From assembly GCA_019348515.1 (NCBI GenBank), contig JAHWJF010000169.1:1-7372 (forward strand): a stretch of 7,372 nucleotides of DNA. The letters run 5' to 3'. Under the pieces are notes generated by a model, which was given only the letters and a program-made list of their open reading frames with translations, was not told where the DNA came from and searched no databases. The stretch comes from Chloroflexota bacterium (lineage in GTDB: Bacteria; Chloroflexota; Chloroflexia; Thermomicrobiales; UBA6265). A program made the position numbers and the translations under genes. Positions 1-6,048 of this stretch are shown one piece after another. The stretch's first letter is position 1. Each line of letters starts with the position of its first letter.

Positions 1-169
1 ATGCAGTCGACAGACCCCCGGCTCGAAATCGTAGTCTCGCGTTGGTCAGGGGATGAAGTGGCGACGCCGGCCGCCAACCGACAAACACGGCCCTCCGCAC
101 GCTCTCGTGTGGCCCTAACAAAAGACATGGCCCGGGGAGACTCAATATTGGCGCGACCGCGGCTGGCAG
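1..169. other. Sequence downstream of the antiporter, no recognised gene
   Basis: This stretch lies after the TAA at 170-172. A minus-strand frame opens with an ATG at 126-128 and runs to the window edge for 42 codons, but it has no ribosome binding site and resembles nothing I know. A plus-strand frame from position 1 runs on antisense through the rhodanese end and looks spurious. Apart from a weak hairpin at 95-112 I see nothing here. Confidence 0.4.
95..112 (-). terminator. Weak hairpin downstream of the antiporter, possible terminator
   Basis: CCGCACG (95-101) pairs with CGTGTGG (106-112) across the four-base loop CTCT, seven pairs including one G-T on the plus strand, about 58 bp past the TAA at 170-172. 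On the minus strand it is followed by AGGGCCGTGTTTGTC, which has only a short T run, so it is at best a poor intrinsic terminator. Confidence 0.2.
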
Positions 170-1756
170 TTAGGCCACGGCCTCAGTTTGCTCGGTTGGA
201 TTTCGCTGGCGCCAGGCATGTAGCCCGCCGGCGAGGGCGGATGCCTCAAACCCGACGCTCCGTAAGTGAGACGCCGCACGGGCGCTCGTCGCTTCGTCTG
301 GTCAGGTGCAGTAGGCGACGATCGGGCGCTCTCGCGGCTGCTGCTCCGCCCAGTCGCTCACCTCCCCGGGCGACACCCGCACGCTGCCCGGGATCCCCTC
401 GTCGCCTCGTCCCATGGATGAGCGGGAGCGCACGTCGAGGACAATTGGAGGATCTGCGCCTGCCAGGGCTTCCGCGAGCTCCTCTGGCGTGATGCGCGGC
501 ACCGCTTCCGAGTCGCCACCGAACAGCCCCGTTGCTGTCGATTCCCGTTCTTCAGGGAGGGTCTCCTTGGCCGTCGCCCGGCCGTAGGCGGCGATCAGCG
601 GCGTAGCGGACACCCCATGCAGAATGACGGAGGCGATCACCACGACTCCGGTGATGGCAAGCAGGCGCTCCGCCCCCGGGACACCCTGCAACACCACCAG
701 CAACCCGAACAGGAGCGAGGCCAGACCACGCGGCCCGAACCAGCCGATGAAGGTGCGGGCGCGTGTGCTGACCACCGCCCGCCGCAGCACCAGGCCAATC
801 GCCAGCGGCCGCGCGACGAACAACACGATCAGCGCGAATAGCAGCGCCGGCACCAGCGGAATCGATCCGGCCAACGACGACAGCAACGCCCCGAAGAGGA
901 CGAAGGCGAGCAGCATCGCCATTTCGGCGGTGATCTCGCCGTACTCGAGGAAGCAATCGCACAAGTCGAAGTCGGTTTTGACGATCACCGCCCCGGCGAA
1001 GAACACCGCCAGGAAACCGCTACCGCCGACCGCCTCACCGGCGACGTACGCCGCCAGCACCGTGCCCACCCCATAGAGGGCGCGATACTCCCGGCTGATC
1101 GGGACGCGTGAGCGAAACGTTTCAATCAGCCAGACGCTGACAAACCCGACCACTGCCCCGGTCACCGGCCCCACAACGAAGAGCCGCCCGAGCAGCACCG
1201 CCCAGTCGGATGCGCCGCCGGTCTCCCCGAGCGCGATCGTGGAGAGGATCAGGATGAGAGGTAGCACGACGATATCGTTGGTCCCGGCCTCTGTAGTCAG
1301 TGCCTGCCGGATCGAACGCGGGACGCGCTCGTCACGGACAACATCGCGCAGCACCACCGGGTCGATCGAGGCCAGAATCGATCCCAACAGCAGCGACTCG
1401 ACCAGCGTCAAGCTGAAAATCAATATCGCCGCTCCCGCGACAAGAGCCACCGTCAGCAGCGTACCGGGGCCTAGCGCCAGCACAGGCACGAGCCAGGCAC
1501 GCTCACCTTCGTCGAAGCGGAGGTTGACCGCGTCAAGAAAGAGGACGAAGGCGAGACTGAGGATAGCGACGACTTCCAGCGCCTCATCATGAACGCCGAT
1601 CTGCAGCAGTCCAAGCCCACCATCGCCGAGGAGTAGGCCGAGGCCGAGGAAGATGATCGGCACCGAGATCGGTGCGGTGCGCACGATGCCGGACACCAAC
1701 CCGGAGAGCATGAGCACCATCGCGACCATGGCGAAGGGAATGAGAATCTCGTGCAT
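170..1756 (-). CDS. CPA1-type cation:proton antiporter with C-terminal rhodanese domain, read through an in-frame UGA
   Basis: Membrane Na+(K+)/H+ exchanger of the NhaP/CPA1 type, expected in the inner membrane. Residues 1-395 are a chain of hydrophobic segments. Typical exchanger motifs are IDPVVLRD near residue 131, TEAGTND near 155-161 (Asn160-Asp161, the likely ion-binding pair) and GPRG at 341. A charged linker (about 396-420) leads to a rhodanese domain beginning ITPEEL (422), with VLDVRSR (439) and IVAYCT (479-484). A UGA at 302-304 then stops the conventional frame at 484 aa. Past it the same frame continues for 43 codons (PDEATSAR..., GGLHAW, then a short polar tail) to TAA at 170-172. 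This completes a rhodanese of normal length, for 528 residues in all. Cys483 is the expected persulfide-carrying Cys; residue 485 is the UGA and aligns where relatives often have a second Cys. The ATG at 1754-1756 is chosen because the first hydrophobic helix follows at once; its ribosome binding site is weak. The antiporter call is firm. Whether the UGA is selenocysteine, a nonsense mutation or an error is open. Confidence 0.85.
269..299 (-). promoter_or_regulatory. Candidate bacterial SECIS-like hairpin just downstream of the UGA
   Basis: Folded by hand on the minus-strand RNA. The lower stem is AGACG (299-295) with CGUCU (273-269). An AA/GG internal loop follows, then two pairs (292-291 with 277-276), a bulged G at 290, three pairs (289-287 with 280-278) and a six-base apical loop AGCGCC (286-281) with G in its second position. 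The apical loop begins 15 nt after the UGA. Bacterial SECIS elements lie inside the coding region right after the UGA, with a G in the first loop positions and often a bulged base in the upper stem. An alternative fold pairs 290-287 with 273-270 and 284-282 with 277-275. GC-rich coding sequence forms such stems easily, so confidence is modest. Confidence 0.35.
302..304 (-). other. In-frame UGA in rhodanese active-site loop (candidate selenocysteine codon)
   Basis: The codon follows Tyr-Cys-Thr and precedes Pro-Asp-Glu-Ala-Thr-Ser-Ala-Arg. Rhodanese domains fused to membrane proteins often read Y-C-[ST]-C-P-[ND]-E-A at this place, so UGA replaces a Cys codon (UGC or UGU) by a single third-base change. 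The protein similarity resumes without any frame change and runs to the natural end of the domain. This is the classic signature of a Sec codon, but it is also what a very young nonsense mutation would look like. Confidence 0.5.
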
Positions 1757-1769
1757 CGCCTATTACGGA

Positions 1770-1806
1770 GGGTGATGGGTGATGGGTGATTGGGTGATTG
1801 GGTGAC
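1770..1806. repeat. Tandem GGGTGAT heptamer/octamer array
   Basis: Five units are seen on the plus strand: GGGTGAT at 1770-1776, 1777-1783 and 1784-1790, then T-spaced GGGTGAT at 1792-1798 and GGGTGAC at 1800-1806. The period shifts from 7 to 8 bases when a T is inserted. The array lies immediately upstream of the antiporter ATG, in its presumed 5' untranslated region, and would be read as repeated ATCACCC in the RNA. Low-complexity arrays of this kind can change length by replication slippage. Confidence 0.8.
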
Positions 1807-1916
1807 AGGGAGATACAGAGGGGGCGCGTGCATCCCGCTGGCATGGCATTGCGACGTGATGATGAGTCCGTTGGGAGATACGGGGCAAGTCACCCAACAC
1901 GCTAACACCCATCACC
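1771..1916. repeat. Nested inverted repeat spanning the dioxygenase-antiporter spacer
   Basis: The outer arms are GGTGATGGGTG (1771-1781) and CACCCATCACC (1906-1916), a perfect 11-bp match. The inner arms are TTGGGTGAC (1798-1806) and GTCACCCAA (1889-1897), a perfect 9-bp match in the correct nested order. The central part also carries a direct repeat GGGAGATAC (1808-1816 and 1873-1881). The structure fills almost the whole spacer and its outer right arm ends one base before the dioxygenase stop codon. It could act as a terminator or mRNA-stabilising stem for the dioxygenase, or be a small non-autonomous repeat element; the sequence alone does not decide. No transposase and no target-site duplication were seen. 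Confidence 0.6.
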
Positions 1917-2570
1917 TTACACAGGAAGGACGAACGTGAAAAACGCCACCTTGCCGTCGTCGGCGTCCTGAACATCCATCACCAGGGCCGGATCGAAGAT
2001 ACCGTCCGCGGCATTGGCCGGTTCGTCCGGGAAGTAGAGTTGGGTCGTCAGCACCGGCTCATTTTGTGCCTGCGCCATGACGTGGATGTGTCGCGTGCGG
2101 CCAGGATAGAGCCCCGGGACGATGGTCTCGAGGGTGAATCCGCCGTCCTCATCCGCGAATTGGTGCCCACGCAACCGGTAACCCTGGTTGTCGTAAACCC
2201 CCGCATCGTCCGCCTGCCAGAAGTCGAGGAGCGCTCCCGGAATCGGCTGGCAATCGGTGTTGTACACGTAGCCGCCGACGACCAGCCGGGTTCCAGGCAT
2301 CTCCGGCTCGAGCAGTGAGCGGCGCTCCGGGGATTCGGGCGTGTAGAACGGCCCCGCGGTCTGCGGCAGGGTCGCTGCCAGATCGTCGTCATCGCACTCT
2401 GGGGTGGGCGCCAACGACGGTGTGGCAGTTGGCCCCGTCGACTGCGCCAGCGTAATCCCCGCCGATCGCCCCCCTAACGCCGCGAGTGCCAGCGGCGCCG
2501 GCAGCGCCAGCGCGAGGGCAAGCTTCTGGAAGCTTCGCCGGTGCATTCGTGTGTTCACCAGGATTTCCAC
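1917..2570 (-). CDS. Secreted intradiol ring-cleavage dioxygenase-like protein (Tat-type signal)
   Basis: 217 aa, related to the beta chain of protocatechuate 3,4-dioxygenase and catechol dioxygenases, which use non-haem Fe(III) to split catechols between the two hydroxyls. The N-terminus has a twin-arginine pattern RRSFQK (11-16) followed by a hydrophobic Leu/Ala stretch (to about 33), so export in folded form by Tat is likely. A Thr/Pro/Asp-rich linker (about 44-68) precedes the domain, which opens with QTAGPFY (70). The four expected iron ligands are present: Tyr126 (in AGVYDN), Tyr155 (in GLYPG), His161 and His163 (in RHIH). Tyr155 and His161 are only six residues apart, a compact arrangement seen in the secreted dioxygenase-like group rather than in classical catabolic enzymes. 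The start is GTG at 2568-2570, supported by AAGGAG six bases upstream; an in-frame ATG at 2544-2546 would still keep the twin arginines. No aromatic-degradation genes are nearby, so the substrate is unknown. Confidence 0.88.
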   Translation of the reverse strand: MEILVNTRMHRRSFQKLALALALPAPLALAALGGRSAGITLAQSTGPTATPSLAPTPECDDDDLAATLPQTAGPFYTPESPERRSLLEPEMPGTRLVVGGYVYNTDCQPIPGALLDFWQADDAGVYDNQGYRLRGHQFADEDGGFTLETIVPGLYPGRTRHIHVMAQAQNEPVLTTQLYFPDEPANAADGIFDPALVMDVQDADDGKVAFFTFVLPV

Positions 2571-2576
2571 ATTACG

Positions 2577-2582
2577 CTCCTT
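2577..2582 (-). promoter_or_regulatory. Ribosome binding site deciding the GTG start of the dioxygenase
   Basis: On the minus strand AAGGAG is followed by six bases (CGTAAT) and then GTG. This strong Shine-Dalgarno match favours the GTG at 2568-2570 over the ATG eight codons further in, which has no comparable site. Confidence 0.7.
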
Positions 2583-2622
2583 CGATACTCAGCATGTCTT
2601 GGGGCCGAGGTATATCTGGCGA

Positions 2623-2639
2623 CATGCCATCCAGGCATG
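2623..2639. repeat. Short hairpin in the spacer upstream of the dioxygenase
   Basis: CATGCC (2623-2628) and GGCATG (2634-2639) flank a five-base loop ATCCA. It sits between the stop of the small hypothetical gene at 2698 and the dioxygenase start at 2570. There is no T run after it on the minus strand, so it is not a convincing terminator; an operator or chance palindrome are equally possible. Confidence 0.3.
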
Positions 2640-2697
2640 CCCTGTAGACGACACCGAGGGCCGACCTGGATTCACCGGCCCACGTTCATGGCGCTTC

Positions 2698-3075
2698 TCA
2701 TCGATGGTTGTAGAACTCCACCTGCCAGCGCCATGCCGACCCGTCTTCCGCGTTCCACCATGTCAGCAAGATCCCGACTTCGCCGCCAGGGAGGATCACT
2801 GGTCGGCCGAAGTCGGCGGCCACCGGCCAGAGATCTTCGCGCCGGATCTGTCCGTCTTCGACGGTCAGCCGCGCCATCGGCCGTTCCGCCGTGCGCGCCA
2901 GCCCGGTCCCACGAGCCAAGAGCTGGCCATCATCATTCCGCACCGCCACGTCCAGTGTCTCGGGCGCCGCGTGGACCAGCAGAACGTCCGTGGCATCGAG
3001 CCGCCCCCGGGCGAAAGGCAACCCCTGGGCGGCGGCATTCGGGTACCAGAGATCCCAGACCTGTGGCGAACCCAT
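2698..3075 (-). CDS. Small conserved-looking hypothetical protein, function unknown
   Basis: 125 aa from the ATG at 3073-3075, soluble, without signal peptide or membrane segment. I recognise the general look of a small bacterial domain of unknown function but cannot name it. It starts with an aromatic patch VWDLWYPNAAA, has a beta-rich middle (LDATDVLLVHAAPETLDV, then GQLLARGTG), a proline-glycine turn ILPGGEVGIL and a Trp-rich end TWWN...WRWQVEFYNHR. The alternating hydrophobic pattern suggests a small beta-sandwich. The start at 3075 is preferred because GAGAGG lies just before it (four bases) and the conserved-looking sequence begins there; ATGs at 3091-3093 and 3097-3099 would add six or eight unremarkable residues from within the neighbouring pseudogene. 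The ATG at 3091-3093 overlaps the stop of the upstream remnant by ATGA, which could couple their translation. Confidence 0.65.
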   Translation of the reverse strand: MGSPQVWDLWYPNAAAQGLPFARGRLDATDVLLVHAAPETLDVAVRNDDGQLLARGTGLARTAERPMARLTVEDGQIRREDLWPVAADFGRPVILPGGEVGILLTWWNAEDGSAWRWQVEFYNHR

Positions 3076-3089
3076 CGTCCCTCTCGAGC

Positions 3090-3334
3090 TCATGCGCATA
3101 CTGCCGGGTAAGACTCTTCGCCTATTCGAAAGGAAGCGACGATGACCGAGAGATCGGCCCTGTTGATCGCCTCTTCGAACCAGCGCCGGGCCGTCGCTTC
3201 GTTCTCTGCCTCAGTCGTCGCCGCACAGACGCCCGGCGTCGCCACTTGGGCCGTAACGGACCAAGTCATGCTCTCGGCGCGTGTGACGCGAGTGCAAGCG
3301 CAACAACGAAGACACCTATGGCGATACGGCGCAT
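3090..3334 (-). pseudogene. Remnant of a secreted SnoaL-like (ester cyclase type) protein, frameshifted and truncated
   Basis: An ATG at 3332-3334, preceded by GGAGGG at six bases, starts a 22-residue frame with a textbook Sec signal peptide: MRRIAIG, then hydrophobic VFVVALALA, then SHAPRA. It stops at TGA 3266-3268. That TGA overlaps (ATGA) an ATG at 3267-3269 in the next frame, which encodes 59 residues: MTWSVTAQVATPG, then ENEATARRWFEEAINRADL, then a run-out to TGA 3090-3092. The motif NEAxARRWFEEAINRADL is the first helix of SnoaL-like NTF2-fold proteins, usually followed by a further 100 or so residues that are absent here; the similarity ends near 3127. The simplest reading is a secreted SnoaL-like gene broken by one frameshift and a 3' deletion. 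The family call rests on one short motif. Confidence 0.55.
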
Positions 3335-3551
3335 CGAATTCCCTCCGGGGACGAGACAGGCTGATCGATTCCGTGCGTGGCGCAAAGGGCCGAGCATGAC
3401 CGTGACTCTGCTCGCCTCACGGGGCTACACGCCACTCTGCCGAAGTCACAATGCCATCCACGAATCAGAAACACGCGCACGAGCATGACCTGGGCCAAGT
3501 TCGTCGAACTCATAGTGCGGCGTTTCGCTTGGAGCGTCCACGAATCTATCG
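3335..3551. other. Spacer between the kinase stop and the SnoaL-like remnant
   Basis: No coding frame in this 217-bp stretch has recognisable content in either direction. It holds a near-perfect palindrome AGTTCG-T-CGAACT (3498-3510), which may be a protein-binding site or a short stem about 40 bp after the kinase stop. No T run follows, so I do not call a terminator. Confidence 0.4.
3341..3346 (-). promoter_or_regulatory. Strong ribosome binding site of the SnoaL-like remnant
   Basis: GGAGGG on the minus strand, six bases (AATTCG) before ATG 3334-3332. Its quality, together with the signal peptide directly behind it, is the best evidence that a real gene once started here. Confidence 0.6.
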
Positions 3552-5993
3552 TCACGGCGTGGATAAGATCGCCTGCGAAGGAGACGGGGCGTCATCTGCT
3601 CCGTCGAAACCTGGCATTGCCGCAGGCAACCAGAGCGTAAAGGTACTACCTACTCCAACCGTGCTCTCAACCGTCAGCGTGCCGCCTTGCATTTCGACTA
3701 ACCGCTTGGCAATTGCCAACCCGAGACCGGTTCCTCCGAATCTGCGCGTCGTGCTGGCGTCGGCCTGCCGGAACTCATCGAAGATGCTCGTGAGCGCCTC
3801 GGGGGCAATGCCGATCCCGGTGTCGGCCACACTGATCTCCACCCCGTCACCGCACCAGCGGACGGTGCTCTGCACATGCCCCCGCTCGGTGAACTTGATG
3901 GCATTGCCGACCAGGTTGAGCAGTACCTGGAAGAGGCGGTCCGGATCGGCCGCCACCGGGGGAAGTTCTGGTTCCAGCACAAACTGTGAGCGAATCCCTT
4001 TGGTCGCCGCTTGTGCGGCGACCATACGGTGGACCCGTTCGATCACATCACCAACGTCGACGGGATGGATTGTCAGATCCAACCGGCCGGCCTCGATCCG
4101 GGCCAGGTCGAGCAGATCCTCGACGAGGGTGGTGAGCGTCTTCGTGCCCGACTTGGCGATATCGATGAACTCGCACTCCTCGGGAGTGAGACGCGTGCCG
4201 GCGCTTTCCGCGAGCAGCTCGACATAGCCGGACACGATCGTGAGCGGAGTGCGCAGCTCGTGGGTCGCCATCCGTAGAAAGGAGCTCTTGAGCCGGCTCG
4301 CTTCCTCTGCCGCATCTTTGGCGGCCCGCAACTCCTCTTCCGCCCGCTTGCGATCCGTCACATCGACCATGAATCCTTGCCAGTACTTCGGGCGGCCCTC
4401 GTCGTCACGCGCCAGCCACACTTGATCGAGAACCCAAACGATCCGTCCGTCACGCGCGAGAAAGCGGTATTCGGCAGAAGCCGCCTCGCCAGTTTTCCGC
4501 GCTTGGGCGAAAACCGACTCAACCCGTTGGCGATCGTCGGGGTGAAGCCGTTCGCGCCAGAGGGTGGGGTTCGCGAGCCATTCCTCGGGCGAGTAGCCAA
4601 GGAGCGCCTCGACCCGAGGACTGACATAGAGGGGCGACCCGAGCGCGTCCGCGGGATCGACATACACGGCGGCCGGGATCTGCTCGACAAGTGTGCGATA
4701 GCGCGCTTCTGCCTCGCGCAACGCCGCTCCCGCTGCCTTGTAGGGCGTAATGTCCTGCATCTGAGAAACGAAGTAGAGCGGCTTGCCGCTGGGATCGTGG
4801 ACGAGGGAGACGGTCAATCTTACCCAGGCAATGCGCCCGGTCCTACACAGATAGCGCTTTTCGATCTGGTACGTGTTGATCTCCTCGGCAAGGAGCTGGC
4901 GCGCCAGTTCCAGGTCCGCATCGATGTCTTCGGGATGGGTAATGTCGTGGAACGTCTTGGCCAGGAGCTCGTCCTCCGAATAGCCGAGAATGCCGCACAG
5001 GGCACGGTTCACCTGCAGGAAGCGCCCTTCGGGAGAAACCAGCGCCATCCCGATCGAGGCGCCGTTAAAGGCGCCGCGAAATCGTTCCTCGCTCTCTCGA
5101 AGAGCCCGGTTCGCGTCCTCCGCCGTCTCCTTGGCCGCCACCAGTTGCTGCTCAGCGCGCCTGCGCTCAGTGACGTCTCGCACGATGGAAGACGTGGCGA
5201 TCACGTTTCCATCCGCGTCGCGGATCGGCGAGGTTCCCAACAACACCTCGATCCGGCAGCCGTCCTTGGCCAGCCGGGTCGTTTCATATCCTTCCACACG
5301 TTCGCCGCTACCGACTCGCTCCAGGAGATGGCTCACCTCTCCCGCCAATTCCGGAGGCGCAAGCATTGCTAGCGAGCGGCCAACAGCCTCATCCGCGGAG
5401 TACCCATAGAGTCGCTCCGCCGCGGGATTCCAGTGCGTGATCGTGCCGTCGAGATTGGCGCCGATGATGGCTTCAGAGCTCGACGCGACGATCTCGAACA
5501 ATCGCGCCCCGGCTTGCTCGACCGTGGGCCGGTGCGGCGCTCTGCGGAGGAACAAGGCGCGGGCAGCGCCGGAGCGAGCAGAAATATCCATCGACCACGC
5601 TTTGACGCGTAGAATGACACCACCCTTCCCCCGGATCTCGATCTCGCCGTGCCACGGGCCTTCCGGGGGGGCATCCCTCTCCACCGGGTTGCTCCGCTCG
5701 ACCGCTCGCGTGATAAGCTCCGCGACGTTGAGCTGGAGCAACTCGTCCCGTCCGAAGCCAAGAAGCGACGCCGCGGGGTTGGCGTCGATCACCTGGCCGG
5801 TTTCATCGGCGATGAGAATGGCGTCTCGCGACCCGTGGAACAGCGCGCCGAAGTGATCGCCGAGGGTGGACAGTGTGTCGGCGTCCAAACCGTCACCGCG
5901 GTGACGACGACGGCTCTGGTGAATGTCGAGCATTACTGTCTCATCATCTTCGCGATCACCAACGCTCGCGGTTGGGACGCTCTGGAGCTCCAC
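3552..5993 (-). CDS. Soluble multi-PAS sensor histidine kinase (four PAS domains, HisKA, HATPase_c)
   Basis: 813 aa from a GTG at 5991-5993. No membrane segment is visible, so it should sense a cytoplasmic signal. Four PAS modules follow one another: about 47-150, 162-283 (ending IVRDVTERRRAEQ), 302-420 (ending MQDITPYKA) and 428-552 (ending DVTDRKRAEEE). Coiled-coil linkers follow modules 2 and 4. The HisKA dimerisation helix holds the phosphoacceptor His578 in FLRMATHELRTPL. The ATPase domain is complete: N box LLNLVGNAIKF (Asn697), G1 DTGIGI (724), F box FDEF (738) and G2 GGTGLGLAI (753). There is no receiver domain and no response regulator gene in the window, so the partner is unknown. 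The PAS ligand cannot be read from the sequence. The GTG lacks a Shine-Dalgarno site and lies inside a small hairpin; the ATG at 5931-5933 (residue 21) is a plausible alternative and loses no domain. Confidence 0.93.
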   Translation of the reverse strand: MELQSVPTASVGDREDDETVMLDIHQSRRRHRGDGLDADTLSTLGDHFGALFHGSRDAILIADETGQVIDANPAASLLGFGRDELLQLNVAELITRAVERSNPVERDAPPEGPWHGEIEIRGKGGVILRVKAWSMDISARSGAARALFLRRAPHRPTVEQAGARLFEIVASSSEAIIGANLDGTITHWNPAAERLYGYSADEAVGRSLAMLAPPELAGEVSHLLERVGSGERVEGYETTRLAKDGCRIEVLLGTSPIRDADGNVIATSSIVRDVTERRRAEQQLVAAKETAEDANRALRESEERFRGAFNGASIGMALVSPEGRFLQVNRALCGILGYSEDELLAKTFHDITHPEDIDADLELARQLLAEEINTYQIEKRYLCRTGRIAWVRLTVSLVHDPSGKPLYFVSQMQDITPYKAAGAALREAEARYRTLVEQIPAAVYVDPADALGSPLYVSPRVEALLGYSPEEWLANPTLWRERLHPDDRQRVESVFAQARKTGEAASAEYRFLARDGRIVWVLDQVWLARDDEGRPKYWQGFMVDVTDRKRAEEELRAAKDAAEEASRLKSSFLRMATHELRTPLTIVSGYVELLAESAGTRLTPEECEFIDIAKSGTKTLTTLVEDLLDLARIEAGRLDLTIHPVDVGDVIERVHRMVAAQAATKGIRSQFVLEPELPPVAADPDRLFQVLLNLVGNAIKFTERGHVQSTVRWCGDGVEISVADTGIGIAPEALTSIFDEFRQADASTTRRFGGTGLGLAIAKRLVEMQGGTLTVESTVGVGSTFTLWLPAAMPGFDGADDAPSPSQAILSTP

Positions 5994-6006
5994 CCAACTT
6001 TTGGGT
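5992..6006. repeat. Perfect 6-bp hairpin over the upstream kinase start
   Basis: ACCCAA (5992-5997), loop CTT, TTGGGT (6001-6006). It includes two bases of the GTG at 5991-5993. If transcribed it would hide that start, which favours the ATG at 5931-5933, or it might lower kinase translation. Confidence 0.35.
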
Positions 6007-6028
6007 ATGCGTTGTCGAACATGGTTTT

Positions 6029-6048
6029 GCGTGGTGATCCTACCATGC
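6029..6048. repeat. Hairpin in the kinase-transporter divergent spacer
   Basis: GCGTGGT (6029-6035) and ACCATGC (6042-6048) around the loop GATCCT, six Watson-Crick pairs and one G-T on the plus strand. It lies about 40 bp upstream of the kinase GTG. It may be an operator half-site pair or a leader stem; nothing else supports a function. Confidence 0.25.

Noticed and set aside
1..492. Plus-strand open frame of 163 codons at the left edge
   Set aside because: It is Arg/Pro-rich with no motif and runs antisense to the rhodanese end of the antiporter, whose reading is far better supported.
617..1076. Two overlapping plus-strand frames inside the antiporter
   Set aside because: They are antisense shadows with low-complexity, polar composition; the minus strand carries the transmembrane pattern and exchanger motifs.
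302..1756. Antiporter taken as ending at the UGA with a deliberately truncated rhodanese
   Set aside because: The domain would lose its active-site loop and last helices, while the sequence after the UGA keeps exact frame and family motifs, so the true or ancestral end is 170.
1770..1806. Possible CRISPR array
   Set aside because: The units are 7-8 bases without spacers; there is no 24-40 bp repeat and no cas gene.
3142..3399. Plus-strand 85-codon frame with a fair Shine-Dalgarno (AGGAAG)
   Set aside because: It is the exact complement of the remnant whose minus-strand frames show a signal peptide and a family motif; the plus-strand protein resembles nothing.
2404..3488. Long plus-strand frames of 235 and 315 codons
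   Set aside because: They run antisense across the dioxygenase start, the small hypothetical gene and the SnoaL-like remnant, and show no domain; the composition is typical of GC-rich antisense frames.
3498..3510. Palindrome AGTTCG-T-CGAACT as a LexA (SOS) box
   Set aside because: The known Gram-positive-type box is CGAAC followed by GTTCG across four bases; here the half-sites are in the opposite order with a one-base centre.
3451..5372. Plus-strand frames of 258 and 331 codons inside the kinase
   Set aside because: The kinase reading has every catalytic box in order; these are its antisense shadows.
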